Assembly: GCF_032118995.1 (NCBI RefSeq)
Contig: NC_092665.1
Coordinates: forward strand, 2,702,001-2,766,000
DNA from: Asterias amurensis
Taxonomy: Eukaryota > Echinodermata > Asteroidea > Forcipulatida > Asteriidae
Reading direction: 5' to 3'
DNA length: 64,000 nucleotides
The notes beneath the pieces were generated by a model that ran no database searches, was not told where the DNA came from, and saw only the letters and a list, made by a program, of their open reading frames with translations. Shown here one piece after another: positions 24,001-30,247 of the stretch. A program made the translations under genes and the position numbers. Each line of letters starts with the position of its first letter. Positions within the stretch are counted from its first letter, which is position 1.

Positions 24001-26870
24001 CATTTGTTTTGGGTATGGTATTTTCTGAACTTTTCTAAACCTTGACTAAACAAAGTACAGACATTACATTTTGTTCACAATAATGGACAGTTTTCACAAT
24101 TTGATTCAATCTATTCTAGGGTCATTGCAGAGGAATTGTTCAGCTTTCCAACGGTGTTCAAGTCGTAGGCCCAGACTGTCCTAATAACGATGTGGCTGCA
24201 GAAGCCGTAGCTCGGGCGACTATGGCTCAAGTGGTAAGTAGCCCCTAACACAACCTTTTTCCCTGGGGAGATCGATCTTGCCGCACCAATTTCCGGGCAG
24301 GCTTTGCTCACTCATAACCCCTGGAGTTGGTTCAGAAAAATGTGGCAGAATCTGTCCCAACTTAACGAGGCCCATTGCTGATCCACTTTACACGCTCGTT
24401 CATGTATGGTTGCCTGCAAAAGAGGAAAAATTTCACCGGTTTTAAGAGTCTGAAATTTGAAGCCATTGATAGACAGCTGTTGCTTATGAAGGCATTATCA
24501 CTATTAATGAATTGTTCGTTTGTACATGTATCAAACAAATTGTTGTTTAATGACCTCCAATTAGACGCTTTAGGGACTTTAAAGAAAAAATTTAACTTAT
24601 GTCCTGGAGCAAGATGCTTTACCATAACTGCTTTGTCCTTCAGGTGGAATACTAAATTGTACGTGTAGGTCCTGTTTACTAAGATTGGTAGTGCATGTAA
24701 AAAAAAAACAGAAGAAGTATCATCGAAGAGTAGGGGTTTACCCCAGTGTTTGTGGTTCACATAGCAAGCACCCTTGTGTACAGGTTTCTTGAGGCTTTGC
24801 AAGCTACAGTGATTAAATTCACTTATGAGACATCATTTCAAAAAATGTATAAAAGCCCAATAATGTAATCGTAATAAAATAATAGTAGTAAAAAAAAAGA
24901 AATTGAATTATTGTTTGTTTTTCTTGTAGACAAAACAGCAGCCCAGAGGTGTTTTTCAGCAGTTACGTCCAACAACGAGACCCCCAATGGGTGAGATCTA
25001 GTTACTTGTTCTTATCATTCTCAGGCCTGTGAAATTTCAGCTTTAAAGCGGATATCTGCTCTGTTATTGATCAGGCCGATTTTTCACTCGTTTTTTTTCT
25101 TCTTTTCATAATTTTGTTTGTTCCTTCCTTTTATATAAGCTTTGCAACAATAATGTACAACTACAATAATGTGGCATAAGCCTAGTTACTGGATTATTGG
25201 GGTGCCCCTATTCGACCAGCGTAAATGTGTGACGCACGCTCACTTGTCAATACACGATCATTCTTACATCATAATGTGTTTCAGCTCTTTTTTTAAGGGG
25301 CTACTCACTGGCCATCCGTGCTTGTTTTTTACAACTCTGTACTCTACATAAAGAAAGTCTGGTTGTTCCATGTTATTCCTTTTCACCAGTGGATTTTAAT
25401 CTTTAAATCAGACCATGAACAAGCCAGCAGTGCTGCTGTTTGCCCCGAGCAGATTAATTACTCATCCCCTAAGTTTGATTACCAAAGTAATAACAACACG
25501 AACACACTCACTCAAAAGGATGTTTAGTTTCCAGATTTGTTCGGCCAAACTCGGAAATTCACCCAACTTCTCGTACTTATAAAAAACAAAAGACTAAATT
25601 GGTTCTTTTTTATTGTTCTTTCCAACAGGGATGAACCAGCAACAGGGAGTTATGTTTCACGCATCCGGAGCAAATCCGTTTGTGCCTCTACAGGTAGGAA
25701 TATAACCTCATCATGTCTTGGCAGTTTTCTTATCTTATATTTCTTTTATGCTACTTTTTTTGAAAATTTAACCAAATGCAGGAAACATACATGATATAAT
25801 TGTCAAGACGTAGTACAGGATTAATGCCCTTGCTGGGGTCTAACAATGGAAAACGTGCACTTGTCTGCATGCCACAATGGGTGTAGCCTGATCGTCGAAC
25901 ATCAAACTACGAGGCTTGTGAATAACCAGATACCAGCCTGCCCGGATGTTGCTAGATGTACCTTCGACCTAGCATTCATTTGACACAGAGATTCACAGTA
26001 AATTCACATGTGCATCTACACATAGTGAATAAAACAACCTTGTGCACAACATTATGCGCACATACTCTGCTTGCAGACGGTTGAAAGTGCAAGCGGACAT
26101 TACACCACCTCCAACCAACCAAAACACAGATATGGAAAGCTTGCATCACTGCACGTCTATCCAATGAAACCATTTTATCCATTGAAATCATTGGGTCTGT
26201 AAAACCAGTGCCTGTCTTCTCCCACAAGGATAATACATGAGTCGGGGGTGGATTTAACAAAGAGTTAGGACTAGTCTTATCTCGAGTTAGGACCAGTTAC
26301 TCGTCCTAACTTACGACTATCCATGCAATTTGTATATCTCCTAGGGCTAGTCCTAAGTTAGGACTAGTCCTAACTCTTTGTGAAATCGACCCCTGGTCTA
26401 CCAGCAAAGAGGCATAAAGTCATATTTTTAAAACTGAGGTTTATTTAATATTTCCATGAGATCTACAGTTCATGATTGTTTTCGTTTGTTGCCATTATTG
26501 TCACCAGGTAACAAAGCAACTCAACACACCGAGCAAGTCCCACCCAGCCTTTGATACAGAATCATCCCCAGCCAGAATTATCCCCCATCCACAAATGGAA
26601 TATCCCACCTCTGTAGGCCCCTCTGTACCTCAAACGGACTCGGCAGCCATGCCAACTAACCAGTCAGTGTTTGTGGAGAATCCCAGGCTTAGGTCAAGGG
26701 GGATCAGTGACCCCCCTGTCATAGGAATAGAACAGACCCAGATGTTAGAGGTTGATCTATCCCAGGGAACAGACCATTCGAAGAAACAGGTGTCAAATGC
26801 AGCTGCCGTCAAAACTCGCAGGGGCTCCTCTAAAGCAAAGCTTGCAATCAACTTTGGGAGTAAAAATTAG
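823..26870 (+). CDS. xrn1: XRN1 5'-3' exoribonuclease, 3' part (11 exons)
   Basis: Encodes the C-terminal 1,105 residues of the cytoplasmic 5'-3' exoribonuclease that degrades decapped mRNA. The N-terminal nuclease domain lies upstream of the window. Eleven exons with GT-AG borders join in one frame (3,318 nt including TAA). Residues at the start (DRVINVREGFSVPLGLRG, then YEVVFDEEFPGGLKIRC) match the conserved core region of animal XRN1. Later blocks also match human XRN1 from memory: VDEFADMWRNLQ, GIVQLSNGVQVVGPDC (the conserved C-terminal block, dsRBD-like by my reading) and the terminal KAKLAINFG. Between these blocks the tail is disordered and rich in Gln, Pro and Asn, and it is longer than the roughly 600 residues I recall for the human equivalent. 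In XRN1 this tail binds decapping factors. Intron 1 of the window hosts a receptor cluster on the other strand. Identity is secure; minor alternative splicing cannot be excluded. Confidence 0.9.
995..1354. mobile_element. MITE family B copy
   Basis: Ends TTGGACACTTTCGGTA and TACCGAAAGTGTCCAA. Same interior as 2148-2511 (ACTTACAGGGTTTAC, CATGTCATGACAC). It abuts a family A copy. Confidence 0.82.
1351..1718. mobile_element. MITE family A copy 1
   Basis: Family marks: GGACACTATTGGTAATTACT at one end, GGTGTCCAGTGCCTTTA at the other, and a central palindrome GAGACCTCAGCTGAGGTCTC. Confidence 0.82.
2036..2608 (+). mobile_element. Second SINE copy, internally deleted and split by a MITE
   Basis: The head at 2036-2105 and the GGGAGCCGAGATGGTTTAA block match the SINE at 365-725 with an internal deletion. 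The 3' part resumes at 2512 and ends GGGTGTGAAAAGCGTTACA. A 364 bp element separates the two. Confidence 0.8.
2148..2511. mobile_element. MITE family B inserted in SINE, TTAA target duplication
   Basis: Inverted ends AGCCATT...CTTTCGGTA and its complement, with TTAA at 2144-2147 and 2512-2515. Central palindrome around GATATC. No coding capacity. Confidence 0.85.
2824..3080. mobile_element. MITE family A copy 2, internally deleted
   Basis: TTAAAGGCAATGGACACTAT start and GGTGTCCAGTGTCTTTGA end, lacking the central palindrome. Confidence 0.8.
3527..4504 (-). CDS. Rhodopsin-class GPCR 1 (tail shortened)
   Basis: Single-exon seven-helix receptor of 325 residues. Visible family marks are GNAFV in TM1, a DFLG Asp in TM2, Cys in the YCKIWW motif before TM3, ERY in place of DRY after TM3, Trp in TM4, CWTP in TM6 and NPFIY in TM7. 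A C-terminal Cys (IVCGG) could be palmitoylated. Compared with its neighbours the reading frame ends early. One extra A near 3529 on the + strand brings in a stop, and the paralogue-like tail continues in another frame to about 3424. Loss of ~35 residues affects only the cytoplasmic tail, so the receptor core is intact. The ligand is unknown; the sequence looks like an echinoderm lineage expansion related to peptide-type receptors (inference). Confidence 0.88.
   Translation of the reverse strand: MELSTVSTSLPEDNFNYAAFYVNIIIGLLGLIGNAFVCLVMLRYRRVFNSTTKKFIIHQSFMDFLGSVFFLLSLFLIISPSQVPDNIFGTLYCKIWWSEWWSFTFYTVSTYNLVAISVERYYATCQPVRHRQIFTSRRLKMIMAATWLCSLIPTLHLSLISFKTEDGCDIGWPNRTVQLIVGLFIVTSSLLFVPLVILMISYTQIILVIRKRSQARVGDNNQDARNMLNKANKNVTLTLLVVAVFFAICWTPSCTSYLLFNLGLSDNFVNPTTNAILVLNLCVNPFIYCFTYERFQTQVKKIVCGGRQRNVNRVDATNDSRVDTI
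5149..5528. mobile_element. MITE family A copy 3
   Basis: TTAA at both ends, central GAGACCTCAAGTTC palindrome, between GPCR 1 and the receptor relic. Confidence 0.85.
5726..5815 (-). pseudogene. GPCR relic, TM1 end to TM2 start
   Basis: Ninety bases match the neighbouring receptors on the minus strand. They encode IGNAFVCLVMLRYR followed by NSTSNKLIIHQS with the frame still open. Nothing of TM2-TM7 lies downstream. The side that should lead to the N-terminus jumps straight to a block like the receptors' 5' flank (to about 5850). A receptor copy was deleted on both sides of this fragment. Confidence 0.75.
6216..7292 (-). CDS. Rhodopsin-class GPCR 2
   Basis: Intronless, 358 residues. The N-terminus has an N-glycosylation sequon at Asn14. 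Approximate helices: TM1 19-43, TM2 57-79, TM3 95-118, TM4 137-157, TM5 175-200, TM6 228-252, TM7 262-285. Key motifs are GNAFV, LDFLG, YCKLWW, TERYYAT, CWTP and NPFIYC. The extracellular Cys pair is YCK and GCD. The tail carries a MVCGG palmitoylation-type Cys and a Ser/Thr stretch. The start MEMST is shared with neighbours and upstream sequence is not open, which supports this ATG. It is the most typical member of the cluster; ligand unknown. Confidence 0.92.
   Translation of the reverse strand: MEMSTVSTSQPMENSTTAAFYVNIIIGSLGLIGNAFVCLVMLRYRRVFNSTTNKLIIHQSVLDFLGSVFFLLSLFLIISPPSQVSDNILGSLYCKLWWSEWLQYSIYVVSTYNLVAISTERYYATCKPLIHRVIFSGRRLKMIMAATWLCGFVPALHLIFISYKTEDGCDVDWLSRTVQVVVGLFIIYSMTIVLPLVIIIFSYTRIILVLRKRSQARVDDNNQDARKMLTRANKNVTLTLLVVAIFFAICWTPTSTSYMLYNLGLNETFVSPTLNAVVVLNLCVNPFIYCFTYERFQKQVKKMVCGGRQRNGNRVDTINDNRVDTISGSTRQEATAQHAAQVSAAVSVISARDNPEDP
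7936..8135 (-). repeat. Dispersed repeat K
   Basis: Shares TACCCAAGCCTACATCC, CAGCCCTAGGAGTAGGT and GGCCTTCAGGCCTT, in reverse, with 10694-10880, 13246-13432 and 44117-44250. Confidence 0.6.
8567..8932. mobile_element. MITE family C copy 1 (3' of GPCR 3)
   Basis: Long inverted repeat with GCATGGTTTTC arms and AACTAACACGG around the centre. Degenerate ends CCTTGGATTA and AATCCAAGGC. Confidence 0.8.
9125..10177 (-). CDS. Rhodopsin-class GPCR 3
   Basis: Intronless receptor, 350 residues from the conserved MEMST start. An in-frame ATG 60 nt upstream (10237) would add 20 residues, but that sequence corresponds to 5' UTR in the other genes. Motifs are SVERYFAT, CWTPISTSY and NPFIYCF. It differs from GPCR 4 at only a few positions. 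TM2-ECL1 (LLFLLGVVLSPPSQ) and TM4-TM5 diverge from GPCR 1 and 2, so genes 3-5 form a subgroup. Tail: VCGG, then a Gln/Ser-rich end. Confidence 0.92.
   Translation of the reverse strand: MEMSTISTSEVTDNSNTAASYVNIIIGSLGLIGNAFVCLVMLRYRSVFNSTTNKLIIHQSVVDFLGSLLFLLGVVLSPPSQVPDNILGSLYCKIWWSEWSMYSVFTVSTYNLVAISVERYFATCQPVRHRNMFSSHRLMMVVALAWISNCLLQSYLIFFSHNIDGVCEVVWPSPTIQAVVGVVIVENVIIVIPLAVIIYSYIKIILALYKRSRARVGDNNQDARNMLTRANKNVTLTLLVVAIFFAICWTPISTSYMLYNLGLNETFVSPTLNAIVVLNLCVNPFIYCFTYERFQKQVKKMVCGGRRRNDNRVDTISGSTRQEATAQHPVQLQMSAAVSVISSRNNPAVP
10239..10266 (-). promoter_or_regulatory. Conserved block upstream of receptor genes
   Basis: A ~28 bp block (core CAGTTCTCGCTGA on the + strand) lies 60-90 bp upstream of the receptor starts. 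It recurs at 4567-4593 (GPCR 1), 12793-12820 (GPCR 4), in weaker form at 7355-7380 (GPCR 2) and beside the relic at 5822-5850. It is absent upstream of GPCR 5. It could be a core-promoter element or simply inherited by duplication. Confidence 0.4.
10645..10880 (+). repeat. SINE tail plus dispersed repeat K
   Basis: CCCAGTCAGTTTCCCTTGTG tail followed by AAAGGCCTGAAGGCCACTTT and CTACTCCTGGGGCTAAAACA. Duplicated at 13198-13432. Confidence 0.6.
10885..11000 (-). pseudogene. Possible GPCR relic: start region abutting a tail
   Basis: 10890-10932 resembles the receptors' start-codon region, and 10932-11000 resembles their C-terminal tail with its 3' side. All the sequence between is missing. Because an N-terminal part lies below a tail in coordinates, this looks like the collapsed junction of two former tandem genes. 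Similarity was judged by eye. Confidence 0.4.
11138..11490. mobile_element. MITE family C copy 2 (3' of GPCR 4)
   Basis: Copied with the 2.55 kb receptor unit; same structure as 8567-8932. Confidence 0.8.
11679..12731 (-). CDS. Rhodopsin-class GPCR 4
   Basis: Near-identical copy of GPCR 3, 350 residues from MEMST (or 370 from ATG at 12791). Same motifs (SVERYFAT, CWTPISTSY, NPFIYCF). Its flanks, including the 3' MITE and the upstream block, are also duplicated. The offset from GPCR 3 is about 2,554 bp, indicating recent unequal crossing-over or gene conversion. Confidence 0.92.
   Translation of the reverse strand: MEMSTISTSEVTDNSNTAAFYVNIIIGSLGLIGNAFVCLVMLRYQSVFNSTTNKLIIHQSVVDFLGSLLFLLGVVISPPSQVPDNILGSLYCKIWWSEWSMYSVFTVSTYNLVAISVERYFATCQPVRHRNMFSSHRLMMVVALAWISNCFLQSHLIFISHNIDGVCEVIWPSPTIQAVVGVVIVGNVIIVIPLAVIIYSYIKIILALYKRSRARVGDNNQDARNMLTRANKNVTLTLLVVAIFFAICWTPISTSYMLYNLGLNETFVSPTLNAIVVLNLCVNPFIYCFTYERFQKQVKKMVCGGRRRNDNRVDTISGSTRQEAPAQHPVQLQMSAAVSVISSRDNPAVP
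13198..13432 (+). repeat. SINE tail plus dispersed repeat K, second copy
   Basis: Carried by the 2.55 kb receptor duplication. Confidence 0.6.
13438..13551 (-). pseudogene. Possible GPCR relic, second copy
   Basis: Duplicate of the start-plus-tail relic at 10885-11000, copied together with the 2.55 kb unit. Confidence 0.4.
13690..14041. mobile_element. MITE family C copy 3 (3' of GPCR 5)
   Basis: Copied with the receptor unit. Confidence 0.8.
14230..15288 (-). CDS. Rhodopsin-class GPCR 5
   Basis: Intronless, 352 residues. From TM1 to the tail it is almost identical to GPCR 3 and 4. The N-terminus (MEISTRASQPILEN) and the 5' flank differ, and the TM1-ICL1 codons look more like GPCR 2 (YRRVFNSTT). 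This points to a mosaic made at the edge of the duplicated unit or by gene conversion. Motifs: ERYFAT, CWTP, NPFIYCF, VCGG. It is the outermost receptor; no further copy is seen toward xrn1 exon b. Confidence 0.92.
   Translation of the reverse strand: MEISTRASQPILENSNIPNAEFYVNIIIGSLGLIGNAFVCLVMLRYRRVFNSTTNKLIIHQSVVDFLGSLLFLLGVVISPPSQVPDNILGSLYCKIWWSEWSMYSVFTVSTYNLVAISVERYFATCQPVRHRNMFSSHRLMMVVALAWISNCFLQSYLIFISHNIDGVCEVIWPSPTIQAVVGVVIVGNVLIVIPLAVIIYSYIKIILALYKRSRARVGDNNQDARKMLTRANKNVTLTLLVVAIFFAICWTPISTSYMLYNLGLNKTFVSPTLNAVVVLNLCVNPFIYCFTYERFQKQVKKMVCGGRRRNDNRVDTISGSTRQEAPAQHPVQLQMSAAVSVISSRDNPAVP
15300..16905. other. xrn1 intron beyond GPCR 5
   Basis: Contains a poly-G run (15634-15649) and a family D MITE. 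No receptor copy or other gene is seen. Confidence 0.4.
15725..15957. mobile_element. MITE family D copy
   Basis: Ends CCAATTTCATAGAGCTGCTT and AGCAGCTCTATGGCC form the inverted repeat. Related pieces occur at 1-55 and 50522-50700. Confidence 0.75.
16926..17179. mobile_element. Family D-like palindromic element inserted in a SINE
   Basis: Ends GGGCCCAATTTCATGGCTCT and CATGAAATTGGGCCC, GC-richer interior with CGTAAGC repeats. It splits SINE sequence (16908-16925 and 17186-17262). A related piece lies at 84-232. Confidence 0.75.
17186..17262 (-). mobile_element. tRNA-type SINE fragment just upstream of xrn1 exon b
   Basis: GGTTGAACAAAGAAAAATTG followed by TTTGAACCAACGAACTC, the antisense of a tRNA-type B-box region. 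It ends 27 bp before xrn1 exon b. Confidence 0.65.
17289..17479 (+). CDS. xrn1: xrn1 exon b
   Basis: Acceptor CTCTCAG, donor GTAAGG. It continues the frame from exon a (phase 1) with YEVVFDEEFPGGLKIRC and VPTTAIINISYG. This ends the conserved core region before the disordered tail. Confidence 0.9.
17899..18107 (+). CDS. xrn1: xrn1 exon c with polyglutamine tract
   Basis: Phase 0 in, phase 2 out. It contains a tract of about 15 consecutive Gln encoded by CAA then CAG codons (17998-18044). The donor is only 8 bp from the left TTAA of a MITE at 18116. Confidence 0.85.
18116..18480. mobile_element. MITE family A copy 4, beside xrn1 donor
   Basis: TTAA-flanked. Its left end lies 8 bp after the donor-side end of xrn1 exon c. 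Confidence 0.85.
18715..19438 (+). CDS. xrn1: xrn1 exon d
   Basis: Joins exon c in phase and encodes 241 full codons. It includes VDEFADMWRNLQ, matching the human DDEFCNIWQSLQ block, followed by a strongly acidic stretch rich in Glu and Asp. The donor GTGAGT runs straight into a GTCATT-type minisatellite. Confidence 0.88.
19439..19632. repeat. GTCATT-type minisatellite at xrn1 donor
   Basis: Degenerate 6/12-nt units (GTCATTGTCATG) starting at the splice donor of xrn1 exon d. The xrn1 frame stays open through it for about 70 codons. Confidence 0.8.
19835..20170. other. xrn1 intron sequence, possible retroelement 3' tail
   Basis: TAATAATAATAATTT followed by AAACGCTGTACA and A-rich sequence, resembling the 3' end of a non-LTR element. 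No coding part. Confidence 0.35.
20249..20411 (+). CDS. xrn1: xrn1 exon e
   Basis: Acceptor CTAATCAG, donor GTCAGA, phase 0 to 1. The peptide SGTAELCRMLNIASM resembles the TELSRICSLVGM block of human XRN1. Confidence 0.82.
20720..21100. other. xrn1 intron sequence, possible retroelement tail
   Basis: TTATTATTATTATTATT run with TTCGGCCAAGATTTC downstream. Otherwise nothing recognised. Confidence 0.3.
21274..21642. mobile_element. MITE family C copy 4, complete
   Basis: TTAA both ends; ends AAGGAACACGTTGCCTTGG and CCAAGGCAACGTGTTCTT. Arms of ~170 bp. In xrn1 intron before exon f. Confidence 0.88.
21692..21916 (+). CDS. xrn1: xrn1 exon f
   Basis: Phase 1 to 1. Pro-rich, with about four to five copies of a PQG(V/A)-type tetrapeptide around 21778-21840 that arose from a 12-nt DNA repeat. 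Begins 50 bp downstream of a MITE. Confidence 0.82.
22008..22292. repeat. ~142-bp tandem duplication in xrn1 intron
   Basis: Two near-identical copies (TTGCTTCCTTTCTTGACGTA / TCGCTTCCTTTCTTGACGTA). Each ends with an acceptor-like TTTACTCTTTCAG. Confidence 0.85.
22516..23585 (+). CDS. xrn1: xrn1 exon g, large Gln/Pro-rich exon
   Basis: The largest exon (356 full codons), low-complexity Pro/Gln/Met/Asn. Residues encoded around 23161-23335 form a degenerate repeat of the type PAQQN(V/I), about 7-8 units. The end, LKFPMYNFQRNMQT, aligns with the human segment preceding the conserved C-terminal block. Confidence 0.85.
23730..23815 (-). mobile_element. SINE fragment in xrn1 intron
   Basis: GTTGAACAAAGACAACTTTA with TTTGAACCATCGACC, same family as 17186-17262. 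Confidence 0.6.
24120..24233 (+). CDS. xrn1: xrn1 exon h, conserved C-terminal block
   Basis: 38 codons encoding CRGIVQLSNGVQVVGPDCPN and an Ala-rich helix. This aligns with human CQVKLSNGLLVHGPQC and its following helix. It is the clearest conserved element of the distal tail. Confidence 0.88.
24930..24990 (+). CDS. xrn1: xrn1 exon i
   Basis: Small 61-nt exon, acceptor TTCTTGTAG, donor GTGAGA, phase 0 to 1. Encodes a basic/Gln peptide (TKQQPRGVFQQLRP). Confidence 0.8.
25629..25693 (+). CDS. xrn1: xrn1 exon j
   Basis: 65-nt exon, acceptor TCCAACAG, donor GTAGGA, phase 1 to 0. Encodes a Met/Gln-rich peptide ending NPFVPLQ. Confidence 0.8.
26245..26393. mobile_element. MITE family E copy
   Basis: Inverted AACAAAGAGTTAGGACTAGT and its complement ending GTGAAATCGACCCC, 149 bp, in the last xrn1 intron. 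Confidence 0.75.
26508..26870 (+). CDS. xrn1: xrn1 terminal exon
   Basis: Acceptor TCACCAG, stop TAA at 26868. The C-terminus KAKLAINFGSKN matches the conserved basic end of animal XRN1 (human RKLAVNFG). The 3' UTR follows; no single poly(A) signal stands out in the next 500 bp. Confidence 0.88.
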   Translation, partial: VTKQLNTPSKSHPAFDTESSPARIIPHPQMEYPTSVGPSVPQTDSAAMPTNQSVFVENPRLRSRGISDPPVIGIEQTQMLEVDLSQGTDHSKKQVSNAAAVKTRRGSSKAKLAINFGSKN

Positions 26871-27436
26871 CTTTACATACATTAAATACATCCCTTGGGG
26901 TCATAGGTGAAGTAAGGGTCAAAGGTGAAGAAGGGGTCAGAGTGGAGTACCAGTAAGTTTAAATAATTAAAGTGATTTTTAACAGAACAAAATGTAGTTT
27001 TTAATCTAATGTTTTAGCTAGCATATTTGATTTAGCCATCACAGTCTCAATATTATTGGCAAAGACACTTTGAAAAAAATGAAAAATATCAAAGCCTTGA
27101 AATGTTTTGCCTAAGACTGTTGAGATTTTTGAATGTTTTTTTGTTTACTTTCAACTTTGCCGTTTATGAAAGGCTTTAAAATGTGACTTAATTAATGTAT
27201 TTTAATTTTTTAAATTGTAAGAAGTAAACACTTTATGTTTGTTTAACTTGATGAGCTGTTTTAAGTTTTTAGTGTACAGAGCAGCGTAACCAAAAACTGT
27301 AGTCGTTGGCGCTTGCTGAATCTTAATGACCAAAGCTTGGCAAACCTTTATCTGCCATTGAACCTAACTTACTATTTTACAGGGAGTTCTAAGGGCCAAC
27401 TAAGTTGAATTTGGAATGACTTTAAATCTTTATCAA
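26871..27436 (+). other. xrn1: Probable xrn1 3' UTR and flank
   Basis: A/T-rich sequence after the stop, with no repeat or ORF. The end of the transcript is not identified. Confidence 0.4.
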
Positions 27437-27560
27437 GTAATACACCACAGGGAAACTGACTGGGTAAATCCAATTTGGGGTTGAGCCAAGAAAAATTGAC
27501 TTATAACCGGGACTTGAACCTGGGACCTCCGGATTGATGTGCCCTTGCTCTACCAACTGA
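27437..27560 (-). mobile_element. tRNA-type SINE, near complete, antisense
   Basis: From CCACAGGGAAACTGACTGGG to GACTTGAACCTGGGACCTCC and CTACCAACTGAGCTA, the antisense of a tRNA D arm. Confidence 0.72.
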
Positions 27561-27669
27561 GCTACAGCTACGGCTACGGCTAGATTTCTGCATCATCATG
27601 CGTTGAGGTATAGGACGTCCTTAGCAACACACATAGCAACAGCCGTAGCCATAGCTGTAGCCACCAATT

Positions 27670-28009
27670 CGAAATCAGCCTAGCTTAGTTGGTAGAATGC
27701 CAGCATGTAATCTGGAGGTCACAGGGTCAAGTCGGGTCAAAGTTTACCATTGCTCTATTATGGTTGATATGATTGTGTGTTTTGTAATATCCATACCATA
27801 TAAGGTCACTGTGGCTTGTTAATTTAAACTTGTGCCCTTACTCTACCAACTGAGCTATCTAGCTTAGTTGGTAGAGTGCCAGCATGTAATCTAGAGGTCA
27901 CAGGGTCAAGTCAGGTCAGAGTTTACCAGTGCTCTATAATGGTTGATATGATTGTGAGTTGTGTCAAGTTTCACATAAAGGTCACTGTGGCTTGTCAATT
28001 TAAACTTGG
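27670..28009 (+). mobile_element. Two tandem SINE-like copies
   Basis: Two ~160 bp units each starting TAGCTTAGTTGGTAGA and containing CAGCATGTAATCT and GGTCACTGTGGCTTGT. Confidence 0.65.
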
Positions 28010-28205
28010 CCCCATTTCATAAAGCTGTTTAGCAGAAAATACTGCTTAAACAATTTCTTTGCTAAGCGATGAAATAGTGGAGCACCATGCAGGTTGCAAT
28101 AATCTAAACTTTATGGAAGGTTGACTGGTAACCTGTTTTTGCTAAGCAAGGTTTTCCTGTGCTTAGCGGCTTTTGTGGTTGAGCGGCTTTATGAAATTGA
28201 GCCCT
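28010..28205. mobile_element. MITE family D copy
   Basis: CCCCATTTCATAAAGCTG and GCGGCTTTATGAAATTGAG ends. Confidence 0.7.
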
Positions 28206-28338
28206 AGTGTCAAGGGGTTTAGCTCCTTGGTTTTCATAAATTGTTGTGTTTTATTCAAATGTGTATGAATGCCTCACATGTAATGTAAAGAAATAGGTCT
28301 GCATGTAATAACATGCATGTTTAAGTAGGGTTCTAAAC

Positions 28339-28684
28339 TTAAAGGCAATGGACACTTGGTAATTACTCAAAATAATTATTAGCATAAAACCTTACTTGGT
28401 AACAAGCAATGGAGAGTTGTTGATAGTATAAAACATTGTGAGAAATGGCTCCCTCTGAAGTAATGAAGTAACGTAGTTTTTGAGAAAGAAGTAATTTTCC
28501 ACAAATTTGATTTTGAGACCTCAGAATTAGATTTTGAGGTCTTGAAATCAAGCATCTGAAAGCACACAACTTCGTGTGACAAGGGTGTTTTTTCTTTAAT
28601 GAGATATGTTTTATGCATATGTTGAGATACACCAAGTGAGAAGACTGGTCTTTGACAATAACCAATAGTGTCCAGTGTCTTTAA
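28339..28684. mobile_element. MITE family A copy 5
   Basis: TTAA-flanked, complete ends, downstream of xrn1. Confidence 0.85.
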
Positions 28685-28689
28685 TAAAT

Positions 28690-30240
28690 TATGGTGGGAA
28701 AACATCTACATAGGAACTAAGGTTAACTACTAACTGAAGAATTTGTATCAAACCTTGTGGCAGGTAATGAATAGGTACAAAAAAAGTAACGCAGAAAATC
28801 AATGTTTTAATAGGGAAATTTAATAAGAAAGAGTAATAAATGTCTTTTTATGAAGGCGAATTGATAAAAAATATGGTGTTCTTTTTTCTTTCATTTAATA
28901 AGTAATAGGCCATAAACAGCCACCCCGGTATGCTTCCCCGAACTTTTTACTCCCTCAATTACCCCTAACTGTGATCAGAAATGTGAAGAGCTCTACAAAA
29001 AGTAGTCACTTGTTGCACAACCTCTTCCAGTATAGGGCTGTTGAGTGATCTGATGGGAGGGTGAAAAAATGATGACTATTTGTTTTTTATGTGGTTTTAT
29101 GCTTCTTTACTATGGTCCATTATTTTCACATTATTATTTTTATTAATTAAAAACTTTATCGAAAAAGGTGATATGTACTTTTTGTTCATGCCTTAGACAT
29201 CAATAGTTGATGTAGTTGATGTTTTTATTACATAGGCTGTTTCCCCAGTATGGGTAATTTTCAGATTATAACAAAATCTATTTTCTAAAAAAAAACAATA
29301 AGTTAATTATTGAGTTTTATACATGGCTGAAAATAGCCCACCTTGTTGAGCTGTAATGGCTCCGCTTTAAGCCATTAACAGCTCAACAAGGTGGGCTAGA
29401 GGCTGAAAAGAGCATACAACAAACTTTTATTTTGACATATCTTACACACTTGTGTAATGTTTGGTTCAAAAGTTACGACCTGTGACTCTTTTTTACAGCG
29501 CCAAACACAAAATAATTCATCACACTCTTCAAAAAGAATTAATTCAACCCGAACCCAGGCCCCGCCACTCCCCCCATCCTTCCCCTGCCCAAGCCAAAAA
29601 TATCAAACACTTATCTTCAACAATGAATCCCCGTTTAACAAAATGTTCATTCAATAAATGCCTCGTGGTTTTTAGTAGGCCCTACTACTACTACTACTAC
29701 TACTCATTTTTCAAGCAGGTTGCACCTCACTTCTGTCCAAAAGTCGATGTTTTGAAATTAACTGCTGGTAAAAAAACGAAAGCACGTGGGTTTGTTTATG
29801 AAGTGCGCCCTCCATAGTCCAATCTAAGGACAGTTTCCAAAACAATGGAGGGAGGTTTGACATCTGACAGGATGGGACGTCTATCTACCAATTTCGTTTT
29901 GCTGTTTTGTCTCTTCAAAGACCGTTTATAATGCTTCATCTTTCGTTCATCTCTGGCGGGTAAGTTGCTCCATATTCTAAAGGTATTCTGATGAGTCTTT
30001 ATTGTTACTAATTGATGATTTCTTGGTGTGTTTGTGTAGTTGACAGTGCACTCTTTTTTCAATAGTTTATAGTGTGTCGTTGAATGTACACACGTACTGT
30101 ACATGTTTACATCTTTATGTACGGTGTGTTGTGACCTGTGTTTGCCGTGTGCATGTTTGTATTACCTATTAGGCGGCACTCTACTTGATGTGTCCTTCCT
30201 TGACACCTGAGTGAAATTGCTCCTTGGCTTCTTGGCTTAT
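28690..30240. other. Intergenic, little structure
   Basis: Apart from the hairpin at 29334 and a (CTA)n run at 29683-29703, nothing is recognised. Confidence 0.4.
29334..29398. other. Near-perfect 28-bp hairpin
   Basis: Stem TAGCCCACCTTGTTGAGCTG plus TAATGGCT, mirrored after an 8-nt loop with one unpaired base. Either a tiny fold-back element or a small-RNA precursor. Confidence 0.6.
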
Positions 30241-30247
30241 TAAGAAA

